From Neurospora crassa OR74A (taxonomy: Eukaryota; Ascomycota; Sordariomycetes; Sordariales; Sordariaceae): a DNA stretch of 64,000 nt. This document shows, piece by piece, positions 50,529 to 62,439 of this stretch. The notes below the pieces were generated by a model that was not told the origin of the DNA, made no database searches, and saw nothing but the letters and a program-made list of their open reading frames with translations. The first letter of the stretch is position 1, and each line of letters opens with the position of its first letter. A program made the translations under genes and the position numbers. The stretch is taken from the NCBI RefSeq assembly GCF_000182925.2, contig NC_026501.1, positions 5,683,917-5,747,916 of the forward strand, written 5' to 3'.

Positions 50529-50720
50529 ATGAAGCACGACTGCTCTGAAGAGGAAACCCTCAGGATGCATTGGCAAAACCGCATTGCCTTCTCCATCATC
50601 GTAGGCGTGGTGGCCGGTGCCTTTGCCTTTGCGCTCACATATCAATGCTTTCGTGACTACCAACGTCGCCGTACCCCAATTCCGAGAGGGGCAGACGAGT
50701 CTCCTCCGGCTGAGGTCTGA
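50529..50720 (+). CDS. Possible small single-pass membrane protein
   Basis: A 63-codon frame starting at the only ATG available (the frame is open further up but without ATG). It encodes a polar N terminus with four acidic residues in nine, a clear 20-23 residue hydrophobic segment (IAFSIIVGVVAGAFAFALTY), then RDYQRRR and a short Pro-rich tail. The charge distribution fits a single membrane helix with a cytosolic C terminus. The start context is weak (T at -3), no homologue is recognised, and a longer antisense frame overlaps. It could be chance. Confidence 0.28.
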   Translation: MKHDCSEEETLRMHWQNRIAFSIIVGVVAGAFAFALTYQCFRDYQRRRTPIPRGADESPPAEV

Positions 50721-51200
50721 CTTTGCTATCTCCTCCATCTCCGTGTTTTGTATTTCCTTGAGGGCAGGATCATGACGGTGCCGGCTTGTACCCAACGCCA
50801 ACGACCTTCCCATCAGAGGACTGGCGGACAGAACAATGAGCCGCGGTCACTATGATTGGCCACTATATTCGTTGCTACCTCCCACATCGATGAAAGTGGA
50901 AGGGCTTGGACGGACTGGTCGTGCTGACGTAAGGCGCTCGGCAAGTATTCCCACACACAATCGCCTGTGCAGTCTTGGCAAGAGGTGTGTGTGCGTGCAC
51001 ACACACATACACACCGCACTTCTATATTGCACAACTTCGTTAAAATTTATTATTTTACAACAATTTCTACATCAATTTGAAGCCATTTCAACGTACAAAG
51101 TAATCACAACACCAGTAATTAATCAAATCCATCGCAACAATACCTCCCAGGACAATCCTCAATTTAAAGCCCGCCGGCGTAAAGCAATCCCGTACTCGAA
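50721..51200. other. Junction between gene-bearing DNA and the RIPed tract
   Basis: Base composition shifts here from about balanced to strongly AT-rich. A 30-nt alternating purine-pyrimidine tract is at 50985-51014. Between about 51030 and 51200 CpA dinucleotides are still common; beyond about 51280 they almost vanish. Confidence 0.6.
50985..51014. repeat. 30-nt alternating purine-pyrimidine tract with inverted repeat
   Basis: GT/CA-type tract that is strictly alternating, with perfect 9-bp arms TGTGTGTGC and GCACACACA separated by GT. It is capable of Z-DNA or cruciform formation. Confidence 0.85.
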
Positions 51201-53450
51201 GTAGCGTACTAATAGTCTACTTTAATAAAGATTAAAATTAGGAAGATTCTAACCTAATAACTCTACAACGCACTTCATTCTACCCCAAAAAGAAGAGTTA
51301 TAAAACCGAATAATCTACTAAAATTATCCCTAAGACTACTCTACCTAAGAAGAAGGCTACTCCTATTAAGATTACTATTAAGAAAACTACCGTTAAAAAG
51401 ACTATTATTAAGAAGGGGAAGGCTACTGCGCTAAAACTAAAGCTAATCCTAATTTTAATCTTAAAACTATTATTATCCCCCCCTAAACCTGCAATATCTA
51501 TTGAAATTTCTAGTAGCGAAGAAGACTCTAATAACAATAATAAAGTTAAATAATAACTCCCCGTCCGCCTTACCCTTAAAAAGCGGACTCTTAATACTTT
51601 ATTTTATTTATCGGGTAATAATAATAGCGAAGTAACCTCCTTAACTAAATTAATTATTTTAATACTATTAACCTAACCCTATACTACCCGTAAGCTAATT
51701 ACTATAGTACTACCGCCGCTATATCCTAAATACTCTAATTCAATATAAGTCTAATTTAATATAGTCGGTTTATATATTACTACTAACCATATTAAATTAC
51801 CTACTATCGAAGAATATAGTTCATTTAAAGAGGTTGAAGTTAAATAAAATAATAACGAACTCTATAAATAGCGGTTTAGGACGATACTACTTAATAAAAT
51901 CCTATATATACAATAAAATTATATAAAAGATATTATTAGTAATAATATAGCCGTAGGGACAAAATAATTAATCTTTTTATATAATGTTATATATATTGCC
52001 GCTACCTATAATAACCGCCGCGCCCGGGTTATTATATATAATAAGATTATTCTTAGGAAGGACTTTTATAATAAGTATAATAATATTAAATATAAGACTA
52101 TTATAAAATCGTACTTCCACTACACTAGCCAATACTATTATTTCACTATATTATTCAAATTTCGATTAACCAACCCGCCCGCTAGTAAAATCCCCGCTAC
52201 CCTATCCTCCTATAGTAATATACCTTCTACTCCTACCCCCTTTCGTAATTTAATTAATCCTTTTATTACCCCAACTCTATAAATAGTTAATATACTATCG
52301 TTATAAAAATTATAAATTTTAATTAATATTAAAAAGTTTAAACGTATTATAATAAATACTATATTAGTAAAAGTCGAAAAGAATCTAAAGGAGGACTAGC
52401 AGCGAAAGGAGCGTACGGGGGTAAAATTATATAGTACCGCATATTAAGAACTGGTATAGGTATAGGCGTATAATCTTAATTATAAATATAAGAATTATAA
52501 TAAGGCTATTAAATACTAGATATACTATATTATAAATAGGAGTATAACCTATTATAACTTCAATATTAAAAATATAAGTAAGTAAGTACGCGCTATATCG
52601 TTAAGAAAGGTTATAATAATTAACTTACTATTTATCACGGGGCGCGAGCAAGTACTAAGCTAAGACTTTAATTATTATACGAAGAACAAGAAGAGAATCC
52701 TATACGCGTACGAGAACTATATAGGGTACGCGTAGGTCCAGTATACAGACTATAGCACGTATATACGTAATTGCTATATTGTATTTAGATAGTTACAAAC
52801 TAGCTATACTATTGTAGTGCAGTACCTATCTATATATAGGAATATAGTAGTAATGCCTATAATACTACCCCCTTCCAAAACGAAGCTCCTCTCTAGAAAA
52901 TCTATTATTATTAATAAAGTAGGCCCTCCCAACCTTCCTATAGCTACGTCCAATTAAATATCGGTAAAATTTCTTACTAAAACGGGAAGGTATTTAGCGC
53001 CCGCTAGTACCTTAATTCCCGCTTAAAGGCGGATTACTAGCCAAAATATCGCCGAATCCGACCTTTTCGTTGTAAGAACTATTATTACTTTTAATAATCT
53101 ATTTGTACGTTAAAAACCAACTTAATTACTATATATAAAGAACCTTAACAACTCCTACTATTATTAACCCTACTAGGGGTACTATAAGGACGCTTATAGT
53201 ATAGCAATTTGTAGGGACGCCTATAATTACTATTAATATAAATTTAAAGAATTTACGCATTTAATTCCTTACTATAACTTATTTTTCTCTTTAAATATTT
53301 AATTATTATACTATTAATATTCTTAAATCCTTTTTATTTTCTAATCTTCTAATATTAATTGCGTAGGGCTATTCTAGAATATAGGAGACGTAAGACCGCT
53401 ATAAAATATACTATCTCTCGGTACTATTAACAATTACTCTATAAAAGGGT
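51200..53450. other. RIPed DNA of unknown origin
   Basis: No reverse transcriptase, integrase or transposase block can be read here. One frame (51314..51553, +) stays open for 79 codons without an ATG; it is Lys/Thr-rich and then acidic (SSSEEDSNNNN). A second patch near 52690-52830 reads as a Tyr/Cys-rich stretch that may once have been a cysteine-rich protein. Origin not identified. Confidence 0.4.
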
Positions 53451-54414
53451 ATACTATAAGGTATTCGACTAGGGTATACGGAATAAATCGAATTAAACTC
53501 TTTTTTTATTGAATTTTTACTAATTTTTTCACTTTTACTTTAATTTACCTTTTTTATTTATTATTTAACTTCGTACTTCGTTTTACTAGTTAATTTAAGG
53601 TTAATTCCGGTAGTAGTCGCCCTAGCTATAGTAGTATATTATCGGAGGGTACCTAAATACTCTTTATTTTTTATTACACCTTAAATTCCTTTTTAAAAAT
53701 TAAGTAAGGAGGGCCTAATTTTAAACGAGCGTTGTAAAGTTCCTAAATTAATTCGTAGTAACTTTCTAAATTAACTATTAATTGCTAGTTAAGGGGGTAA
53801 TAAGTCTATTTTATTTAATAATATTAGTTATTTCCTACTTTTTAGTAGTCTAATAGTTCTTCGAACTCTTAATATCTCTCTTTAATAAAATTATCGGTTC
53901 TAATAATAACTATTCTTTTATTAGCCTTAATATCCGTAATTAGGTCTAACTATCCTAATAGACTTTTTATATAAGGTTTAACCCTTAAGATATTGACTAT
54001 ATAGGTGACTTTTATATTTATTAGTAGTAATAGTTCTAGCGAATAGGAGTTTGCCTTTATAACGTAGAAGGGGCCTTCGAATTTTAGTAATAATTTCGCT
54101 ATTGGCCGGCTAATTATATAGTTTTCTATATTAAGTATAATTATATCGCTTAGTTTATACTTAGGGGCGTTTATCCTTTTTATATTAACTACTACTTTAT
54201 ATTAGTCCTAAATTTATTTTAATAATACAATTAATTTATCCTAAACCGCTTTAAAATACTCTATAATTTTATTAATTTTAAATATTTATTATTATTATTT
54301 TAGTAACGCGTCCGGTAGTAGTAACTTTAAGGGTTTAATACCTATTTGAGGATAAAATCCATAGTTAGCGAAGAACGGTAATACTCCTATAATTGCCGAT
54401 TAAAGGTTATTTCT

Positions 54415-54790
54415 TTAGAATTCGGCTAATACTAACTAATTTACTTAATCGTCTTAAATCTAATTAATAAAGGTTCAAAAGTATTATTCTATTTCTATAT
54501 TAACCCTCTCTATTTAATTATTTATCTCCTTATAATATAATATAAATAATTTTAGTTTAATACCTAGCTTTCCCGAGAGTTGTTACTAGAAAGTAAATAT
54601 AAATTATATTCCTTTATTTAATATAATAGTATCTAGCAAATTATATAGTATATAAATACGGTCGATGAATTTTTTTATTAATTCTTCGGTCGTTAATCCT
54701 TTGTAGGGGATAAAGTATTTTATTTTTATTAGTCTATTAATTATTATAATTATATACTAATAGGCCACTCCCTTCCTATTCCTCTTTAAT
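54415..54790 (-). pseudogene. Integrase core relic (minus element)
   Basis: Minus-strand reading gives INRLIKIKYFIPYKGLTTEEL, then KLGIKLKLF, IERVN.E.E and LVLAEF, matching the catalytic-core landmarks of Ty3/gypsy integrases (the loop before DRG, the ERVN region and the LAEF end). Several in-frame stops are present. Confidence 0.7.
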
Positions 54791-55616
54791 CTAGGTAATA
54801 GCGTTATATAATTTATTAAAATATCCTACTATAGCGTATAGGGTAATAGTAATAGTTTTAAGAAGTTTGTAGGTACTATTTGGGATAATTTAGTTTTAGA
54901 GTAAAAAAGGTAGCCTCTATAATAAATATTAATTACTATAGTCAAGCCTAGCTACTAGTACGTATAGTTTATTAAATTAAATATCTTATCCCTTCTTAGG
55001 TAGCCGCCTAGTACCGAGGTATAGGTCCTATAGATTAAATCTAATTGGGTTTTATTATTATTAAGTAGTATTATTACCCAATCCTTAAATATTACTTTAC
55101 TATTAACAAAGTAATATTCTACGAAGGGAATATATAAGACCTTCTTAAGATATTTAAATTAGTATTTATCCTCCTTAATTATTATTATAATTTCGGCTAT
55201 TATCGTAGAATTACTATAAGATTTTAATATTAAATTATTAATATAAATTACCTCGTCTCCTTCGCCTTCGCCCTTAAATATATAAATTACTAATAGCTCC
55301 CTAATATTTAATATAATATTAATATAAATATTATCCTCCTTAAAATTAAAAGACTCGTCGAAATAGTTTGGGTCGATTAACGGTTTCTCCCTTACCTACA
55401 ATCTATTATTAGAAGTATCTTTAGGGACGTATTTAAGTTTCCTACTCAAAATATTTAGGCGTATATTAACCGAGCCTAATTTATATTTAATTATAAAGTT
55501 GAATTATAATAGAAACTCCGATTAATATATATATTTGGGCGTAAACTTCTTCGTAGTACTAAAAGTCTTTAAATTTTTATAATCCGTAATAATTTTAAAT
55601 AATTATATAATTCCCT

Positions 55617-55710
55617 CCAATTCTAGCCTCTATTCTTCTAGTACTTTTACAATTGTAAGTAGCTCCTTATTATAAATATTATAATTATATTCGGCGGCTA
55701 AGTGCTTAGT
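55617..55710 (-). pseudogene. RNase H relic (minus element)
   Basis: Minus-strand reading gives AAEYNYNIYNKELLTIVKVL followed by EE-stop-RLE, the conserved RNase H block (Y..hdkElLAiv.aLeeWR) with Trp turned into a stop. Confidence 0.75.
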
Positions 55711-55956
55711 TGAAAAGTAAGTAATTAAATAAAATTAACCGTCATTATATATTTATAATAAGGTCTTGCCCGATAATTAATTAGAAGTATTAATTTCTAC
55801 TACTATTAGCTTTTTTTAATTGTAAATCTTTAATATTAGGGTTATTGTAAATATTTCCTTTAGTAATATAAATACTACTTTATACCTAGTTTCCTATTAC
55901 TAATTTACGCCCTTCTTCGTTAATTTATAGAGTAGCTTAGCTATTAAGGAGAATTA

Positions 55957-56750
55957 AGTTATAAACCGGCGGTAGAAATTTATAAAGCCTAAAAATTATT
56001 ATAATTACTATTTAGATATTAGTATTTCCTAGTAGGTAACGGCTTTTATTTTATCTAGATCTATTTTAATGCCTCTTAGGGTAATAATTAGGCTTAAGTA
56101 TTTTATTCGCTAGATATAGAATTTATATTTATTAATATTAATTTATAGTCTAGTGTTAATTAAGTATTAGAGTACTTCCTAAATATATTTTATATATTTT
56201 TTATACGTTTCGGAGAAAATTAAGACGTTATTAAAGTAAACTATAGCGTAGATATTTAGAATATTATATAGTATATTATTAATAAAGTTCTAGAAAAATA
56301 CTAACGCTCCTAATAACTTAAAGGGATATACTAATAATTTATATAATTCGAATCGTATAATAAAAACTATCAATTATTCGTAGCCTTCTACTATATATAG
56401 TCTATTGAATACTATAATAATATTTACCTTTGTAAACTACTTTGCCCTATAAATAGCGTTTAGAGTTTTTCTAATTAATAGTAGAAGGTATTGGTTCTTT
56501 AATAAAATATTATTAATCCCCCTATAATTAATATAAATTTTTATACCTCTACCCGGCTTACGTACGAATAATACAAGTAATACTATATTGAAGGTAGAGG
56601 GTTAGATAAATCCTTTTATAAAATTATTATTGAATTACTATTTAATAATTCTAAGTTCTTAAGGTAATATAAGCTTTGCTCTAGAATAAAGTAGCTTATT
56701 ATTTAATATTAGTTCGATTTTATAATTGTAGGAACGGTATTTTGGTAGTA
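55957..56750 (-). pseudogene. Reverse transcriptase relic (minus element)
   Basis: Landmarks on the minus strand: LPKYRSYNYKIEL at the entry to the RT region (about 56700-56750), SIPLKLLGAL in place of PFGL.NAP (about 56300), the catalytic YFNNVLIFS in place of YLDDILIYS (about 56215-56245; Asp to Asn fits G-to-A RIP), and FLGFINFYRRFI (about 55959-55995). Multiple TAG/TAA stops. Confidence 0.8.
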
Positions 56751-57754
56751 CTTTAGCGTCTATAGGGTTTACTACCCTAGATAGGTCTTTATATTTATTT
56801 AGGAATTGTTCTTTAACTTTTTTGGGGGTATACTTCGGCCTAGTAAATTTCTCTATAAACTTTTATATATTTTCCTCTATAATACTATAAATATAATTAA
56901 CTTCTATTAGTAGTATTGGTTCCGCTTCCTTCCTTAGGTTATAAATACAATTTACAAATGCTCGGGTAATTTCTCTTAATTAGAGGGATATATTAGAAGT
57001 TTATTCCTTTATTACTTCTATTTTATAAATATCGATTATTTTATAGATTTTAGGGTCGTTGAAGTACTTTTTATAAGGCTCGCCTTTACCTATTATAATA
57101 TCTTTCTATATTTCCTTTAATAGGGCCGGTATAGAAATACGCGGCCTCTCCTTCTAGAATTCTTCAAGCTCCGCCTATATTATTAAATTAATACGCACTC
57201 TTCTTATCCTAATAGTTATTATAAAGGTTTCGGCGTTAATTAGCCTAAAGTCTTCGGGGTTAAGGGGGTTTATTACTATATTCGTAGGTTTAAATTAATA
57301 GAAATAAACGTAACAGATCTATTCTAATCTTACTATACTCTAAATTTTATAACCTTCCTTAATATCTACTATCGCTCTAATTTTATTAAATTTCCTTTCG
57401 GGCCTAAAAGGCTCCTCGAATTCTCTAACCGCTACTAACTATATTAGTAATTTTATTATTAATATTTACCTTCCCTTTAATACTTCTATAGAGTATATTA
57501 ACATTTAGTCAGTTAGTACTTATTCTACTACTTAGGGTTTTTTAGAGTTAGTAATTACCTAGCGTTTTAATACTTTAACTATTCTTTTTTCTTTATTTTA
57601 GGATAAATTTATTATTAGTTCTTCCCCTAATAACGGGTTTATTATTAGTTCTAAAGTTAGAGATATTAGTATTATTAACGTTTTAATTATATTAGACGTA
57701 TTAATATAGTTCTTAATATATCCTTTATTCTATATAATTTTATTAATTACTTAA

Positions 57755-58025
57755 TTAATATCCGGGTTGTATAATTGCAATTATAGTTAGCCTAGGATAA
57801 TAGGGTATTCGTATACTAAATCGGCGATAAAAAGTTTAATTGTTTCTTTATAGTAACCGATTTGTATAATTATTTTTATATAATATATAACCTATTCCTT
57901 AAAATTATTGTTTATTAAATAAAGGGGTTTTGCTTTATTGAATTTATATATTTTAAAGTACACTTTTTTAGCGAAAGTCCTATTAATAAAAGCTTTTCCT
58001 ATATAATTAAAATCGATTAACAATA
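57755..58025 (-). pseudogene. Aspartic protease relic (minus element)
   Basis: LLIDFNYIGKAFINRTFAKK (about 57965-58025) matches the retroelement protease active-site region (LIDSGAT.. with changes), followed by PIILG..-stop-..LQLYNPDIN (about 57755-57815), the usual ILG.PWL..HNP.I block. Confidence 0.65.
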
Positions 58026-58439
58026 CGTAATTAATTTTATTATTATATTAGGGGTACTAAAAGTAAGTAGATAAAAGGGTAGTATTTTATTTATAAATAT
58101 TTAAACTTTCTATAAATAAAGGTTCGCCTTTTTAATAAGTAAAAATTTATTAAATATTTATATTCTTAATAGTACTATTCGTTCTTCTTTCTCTTCTACT
58201 TTTTTAGTCCCCGTTAAGCCTTCGGATACGTTTTAGTCCAAGGGCTTGCTATTTCCCTATTATTAGGTAGTAGTATTAGTTTTAGGGGGTATTATATTAG
58301 CTATCTCCTTCGAAGGAGGTGCGGTATCTACTATAGCTTTAACGTTCTACCTATTAGTTCTATTACCTTAGATTCTATTACTTTTATTAGTATTAGAATT
58401 ATTATTATTAGTAACCTTAAGTTTATCGCTATAATTAAT

Positions 58440-58495
58440 TTAACTATAGTATTTACAAGCTTAATAGCCGGATTTACTATACTTAATATATTATT
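58440..58495 (-). pseudogene. Gag zinc-knuckle relic (minus element)
   Basis: Minus-strand reading YIKYSKSGY-stop-ACKYYS resembles a CCHC knuckle in which Cys and His codons have become Tyr codons, the change expected from RIP. It is preceded by about 40 codons of gag-like sequence and then the island. Confidence 0.5.
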
Positions 58496-58595
58496 TAGTT
58501 ATAAAGCGGGCTTAAACGACTTCCGGATCGATTTTATTTATCTTAAGGCGGTTAATTTCTATAACTTTAGGGTCCCTTTATCTATTACTTATTAC

Positions 58596-58862
58596 AGGGT
58601 TAGCCTATGTGCCTTGTGCCTAGTGCCAGCGTACAGCAGCTTCTAAGACTGCCGTACGCTATCATCACCGCTGGCAAGCCAACTATTACCGGTAATTGAT
58701 TGGTTAGAACGCTACCTACCGCGGGTCTATCAGATCCGCCGGCGGTTGCCTTTATAAGGCCAGCCTTCTAAGTACTCGGCTATACTTCTCTTCCTTTCTC
58801 CTTCGTACAATTATATATAATCATATTTACCATCTACCCTTTGCCCGTAATAGTTAATTACA
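58596..58862 (+). promoter_or_regulatory. Poorly RIPed island, candidate 5' LTR/promoter
   Basis: About 270 nt rich in CpA/TpG and GC within AT-rich DNA. It contains three GTGCC words spaced exactly 7 nt (58609, 58616 and 58623), inverted repeats TGCCAGCG/CGCTGGCA (58624-58631 and 58669-58676) and AGCGTAC/GTACGCT (58628-58634 and 58654-58660), a TTTATAAGG TATA-like box at 58751, and a CT-rich block after it (58775-58803). A TG..CA unit of about 255 nt could be 58608..58862, but no second copy is in the window to prove an LTR. Confidence 0.5.
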
Positions 58863-58878
58863 CTTTTTAACTATTACG
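58846..58878 (+). repeat. Perfect 10-bp inverted repeat (hairpin)
   Basis: CGTAATAGTT and AACTATTACG separated by 13 nt, straddling the right edge of the candidate LTR. Confidence 0.8.
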
Positions 58879-58929
58879 TTTATAGCGCAAAAACCTCTCT
58901 TTTAGCACGCAATTAATCTCCAATATTAG

Positions 58930-60760
58930 CGCGTACGTATAAGAATCGCTTCGTCGACGAGTTACCGAATCTAGTACCCTAAAGCCCCGACCAATAATTG
59001 TAATTATAATAATTGTAGTCCTAATCCCGCTCCTTTTATTTAGTAAATAAGGGTAGGCACTCTTTATTTAAGGGATAAGAGACCGCTTCGTACAACTACC
59101 TATCTTTCTTATATTGAATAATAAAAGTAGCAATTACGTATCTTTCTTACCCGTTAGTAGTACTAACGATTTTATTAACTTTAGTACCCCTCTTAAAAAT
59201 ATATTATTTAATTTAAATAATATTTACAAAGTATTTAACAAAATTATTAATACTACCGACATTATTATTTATTAAATAATATTCGTCGAACTCCTTCCTT
59301 CAATAGTAGTTAGCAACCTTCTTACCAATATTAATAACAATAAAGAAAAGAAGGCTATTCCTCGCGCCCATTTCAATGTAGTTAATAATATTATTCAAAA
59401 CCCCGCCTTCCGCTCAATTATTACTCCGTTCGGTCGCCTTTACTATAACGACCTTATTTAATATAAGGATATTATTATTAACTTCGAATATAATGAGGAC
59501 GAATTGTAGACCGTTTGTACGGTAGTTATTAAAGTTTAAAATAATTTCGATTAAAAGAATTTCGACTATTTTAATTTAATAATTGAATTTAGCGCTCTTT
59601 AAAAGAAATTCGATAATTTTACTATAAATTATATTATATTTAAATCTTATAGCGTTAATATTAGGTCCTTATACAATAATTTTACTAAAATATTTAGTAC
59701 CGGCGCTAGTAAGATATCGTCTTTGAGGTAGATTATAGAGAATCCGCCGATTTTTACTAGTAAAGAGAATATTAACGCTACTCGTAAGTACGAAATCTTT
59801 AAAGTATAGTATTTCTATATTTAATCCTAGTAGAAATACAACCTCCTTTTATATATTAATAAGGATATTAAAATTATCCGTACTACTATACTATTGGGTC
59901 TTAAAATTTTATTTAGTATTTAAAATAATTTGGATATTATTTAGAATAGAAGAGATATAGATTCTTAACGTTAGAAGATAGGCGCCGAATTTATAAAGTA
60001 CTTAATTACCTATTTCTAGAATATTAATTTGAAAATAAATACTAACCGTCGCTTTAAGGAATTCTTTATAAAAAATATATCTTTTATAGAATTCAAACTA
60101 GAGTTTACTAACTTAATAAACCTCTATAGCTTTAATAATTCTATAAAGGTTTACCACCTACATAATAAAATTAATAAGCGCCTTCGTAATACCCTTACGT
60201 ATTACAACCTTCCTAAGATTAATAATTTTAAAAAATAGTTTATAATCTACCGTACTATCGCCGGTAATTTAGAGGATACTAACTACTATTATAAAATAAA
60301 TACCTAGATCTTTAGTAATAGCGCCCTTACTAGTAGAAGCTCTAATAATATTAATATTAATATAGGCGGCGCTAATTTATATAATATTAATAACGTTTTT
60401 ATTAATTAAAGTAGTAATAAAATAGACTTTAATACTATCGACTTCGCTATCTTTATTTATAAAAATATTTTTAATTAATGTACCTACGAAAGTAAATACC
60501 GCTATTATAGTAGTAATAGTTATATCGCCCGTAACTACCTCGCTTCGGTTAATTATAGCTCTTAGGGCCCTTAGTATAATAAGAATAAAAAGAATAAAGG
60601 TAGGAGAAGAAGTAAAGGCCGTTGTAATAGGGAGGAAGTTTGCGCCGCCGAAGTTGCACCCGCTACTACCGCCGCTACTCTAACCGTAATTACCGCTATT
60701 GCTATAGCCGGTAATAAATATTATAATAAGCCGGAAAACGCTTAACCTCTATACTTAATT
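58930..60760 (+). pseudogene. Gag relic (plus element)
   Basis: A long interrupted plus-strand frame. The best preserved part (60029..60238) includes FIEFKLEFTNLINLYSFN and HLHNKINKRLRNTL, resembling the helical capsid region of Ty3/gypsy gag. At 60497-60538 a CX2CX4HX4C zinc-knuckle pattern is visible in which all four ligand positions now read Tyr. Confidence 0.6.
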
Positions 60761-62439
60761 ATATATAGAAGCCTTTCTTATTATTATTATAAAAATAAAT
60801 TTTAAATTCTATAGAGTTAAAAAGTTTAGAGGAGGTTAGAATATAATTGTTAAATAGTTCTACTTCCCTAAATTTAATATTCTTATCTTCTTATATTATA
60901 ATTAGATTGTACAAAGATTATTATATTACCCTTATCGATTTTAACTATTCCGTATTCGCCTTTATCGACCGTTCTTTCGTAGTTAAATATAACCTTCCCT
61001 ATTTTTACCTCCGCTAAATAAAAAAATTCGTCTTCGCTAATAGGGTAATTAAAAGCATTATCTTTAAAAGGGTAATAATTAAACTCCGGATCGGACACTA
61101 TAGTAAAACAATTACCTTTTTAATTTATAATATTTTAAAGAACTATTCAATAATCTTAGGATTCCCCTAAATATAATACTATAAACCTAAAATTAATTAT
61201 AATTAATACGGAATATATTTTACTAACTCTATTTACCGAAGTTATTATTTACCTATTAACCTTCCCAAGGACTAATTAATAGCGCCGAGAATTTTTACTA
61301 ACCCAATTTCAATTGCAGCTATCTATAGTAAGAACGCCCTATTTTACTAGCTAGCCCCGAAGTGTAAAGCTACTCCTTCCGTCCGGAGGATACTAATTAT
61401 TAACCTTATTCGAATAGAATTAATACTACCGCCGCTATTATAAATACTAATAGCAAACCTAGAAAATAGAATTACTTACCCTACTTAAATAGAATCGCCG
61501 CTACCGCCGCCGCCGCTATTTCCTACGGTAAGGAATAATAAAAGGATTTCGTCTATTCTCTAGGATAATTACCGACTTATTTCGCTCCCTATTAAAGCGC
61601 TAATAATTAATAAAGCCGGATTTAAAATCGGTATTACAAATATAATAGCCCTTTTTATTAAAACTAAGAGCCTAGTATACTATAACCCCTATATTTATTT
61701 AAACGATTAGCGCGTTTCTATAAGTATAAAGTACCCCCACGCCGGTCGTTACCGTAATTTTAATAGGACCTTTTCTATTAAATTAAACAATATTAGAAAA
61801 TTTAATATAATTACTTTCAATTTTATTTATAAATCCTAACGTTTATAGCTATACGTTACAAACTATACCGAACTCGAGAAATTAGTTACTATAATTAAAA
61901 TCCGGAATATAAATTTAATTAAAGAAATAGTTATAAATATTATAGCCGGTAACGGTTAGTAGTATAAAGAAAGTCTCCCTCCCTTCCTCTACCCTTTTAT
62001 TAATAATTTAATTGGCGCTTATTTATTTAAGGAATTTTAGGAGGTAGCGGTTCTAATTAAAGTAATTTATTTAATTAGTAACCTTAATTAGGACGTACTA
62101 TTCTACGAAGAGATAATCTAGTAAGTATATTTAACTAAAATCTTTAATAAAAATATAAAGAAGTTCCTTAATAAAGTTAACCGCTCGATTAAAATAAAAA
62201 ATAAAATTATCGCCCTCTTAAAGAAATTAAAGGGTTGCTAGTATATTAACGAAGTAGTAATATTCCTCCCCTCCTTAACCGAAGAAATCCTACTTTACTA
62301 TTTATATAACTATAAAATTAAATTATAATTAAGGGCGACTCCTCCTAATACATAGCTATACTATATATCTTTAATAAAAACTAATATTATTAAGAAGTAG
62401 ATCAATAATAATTTAAAAAAGAATTTTATCCACCTATCT

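Larger units (their letters stand above)
53550..58595 (-). mobile_element. Degenerate Ty3/gypsy-type LTR retrotransposon, truncated in gag
   Basis: Read on the minus strand, the order is gag zinc-knuckle, protease, reverse transcriptase, RNase H, integrase and a chromodomain-like end (about 53690-53800), which is the Ty3/gypsy (chromovirus) order. Stops occur throughout at former Trp and Gln codons. At its 5' side the gag similarity stops about 40-50 codons upstream of the zinc-knuckle, exactly where the GC-richer island at 58596 begins, so most of gag and the 5' LTR are missing. A 3' LTR should lie left of about 53650 but I could not define its ends. Its protein sequence differs clearly from the plus-strand element, so it is another family. 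Confidence 0.78.

Noticed and set aside
60883-61098. 71-codon minus-strand frame in the RIPed tract
   Set aside because: Antisense within the plus-strand element, isolated and short; an open frame by chance in AT-rich DNA.
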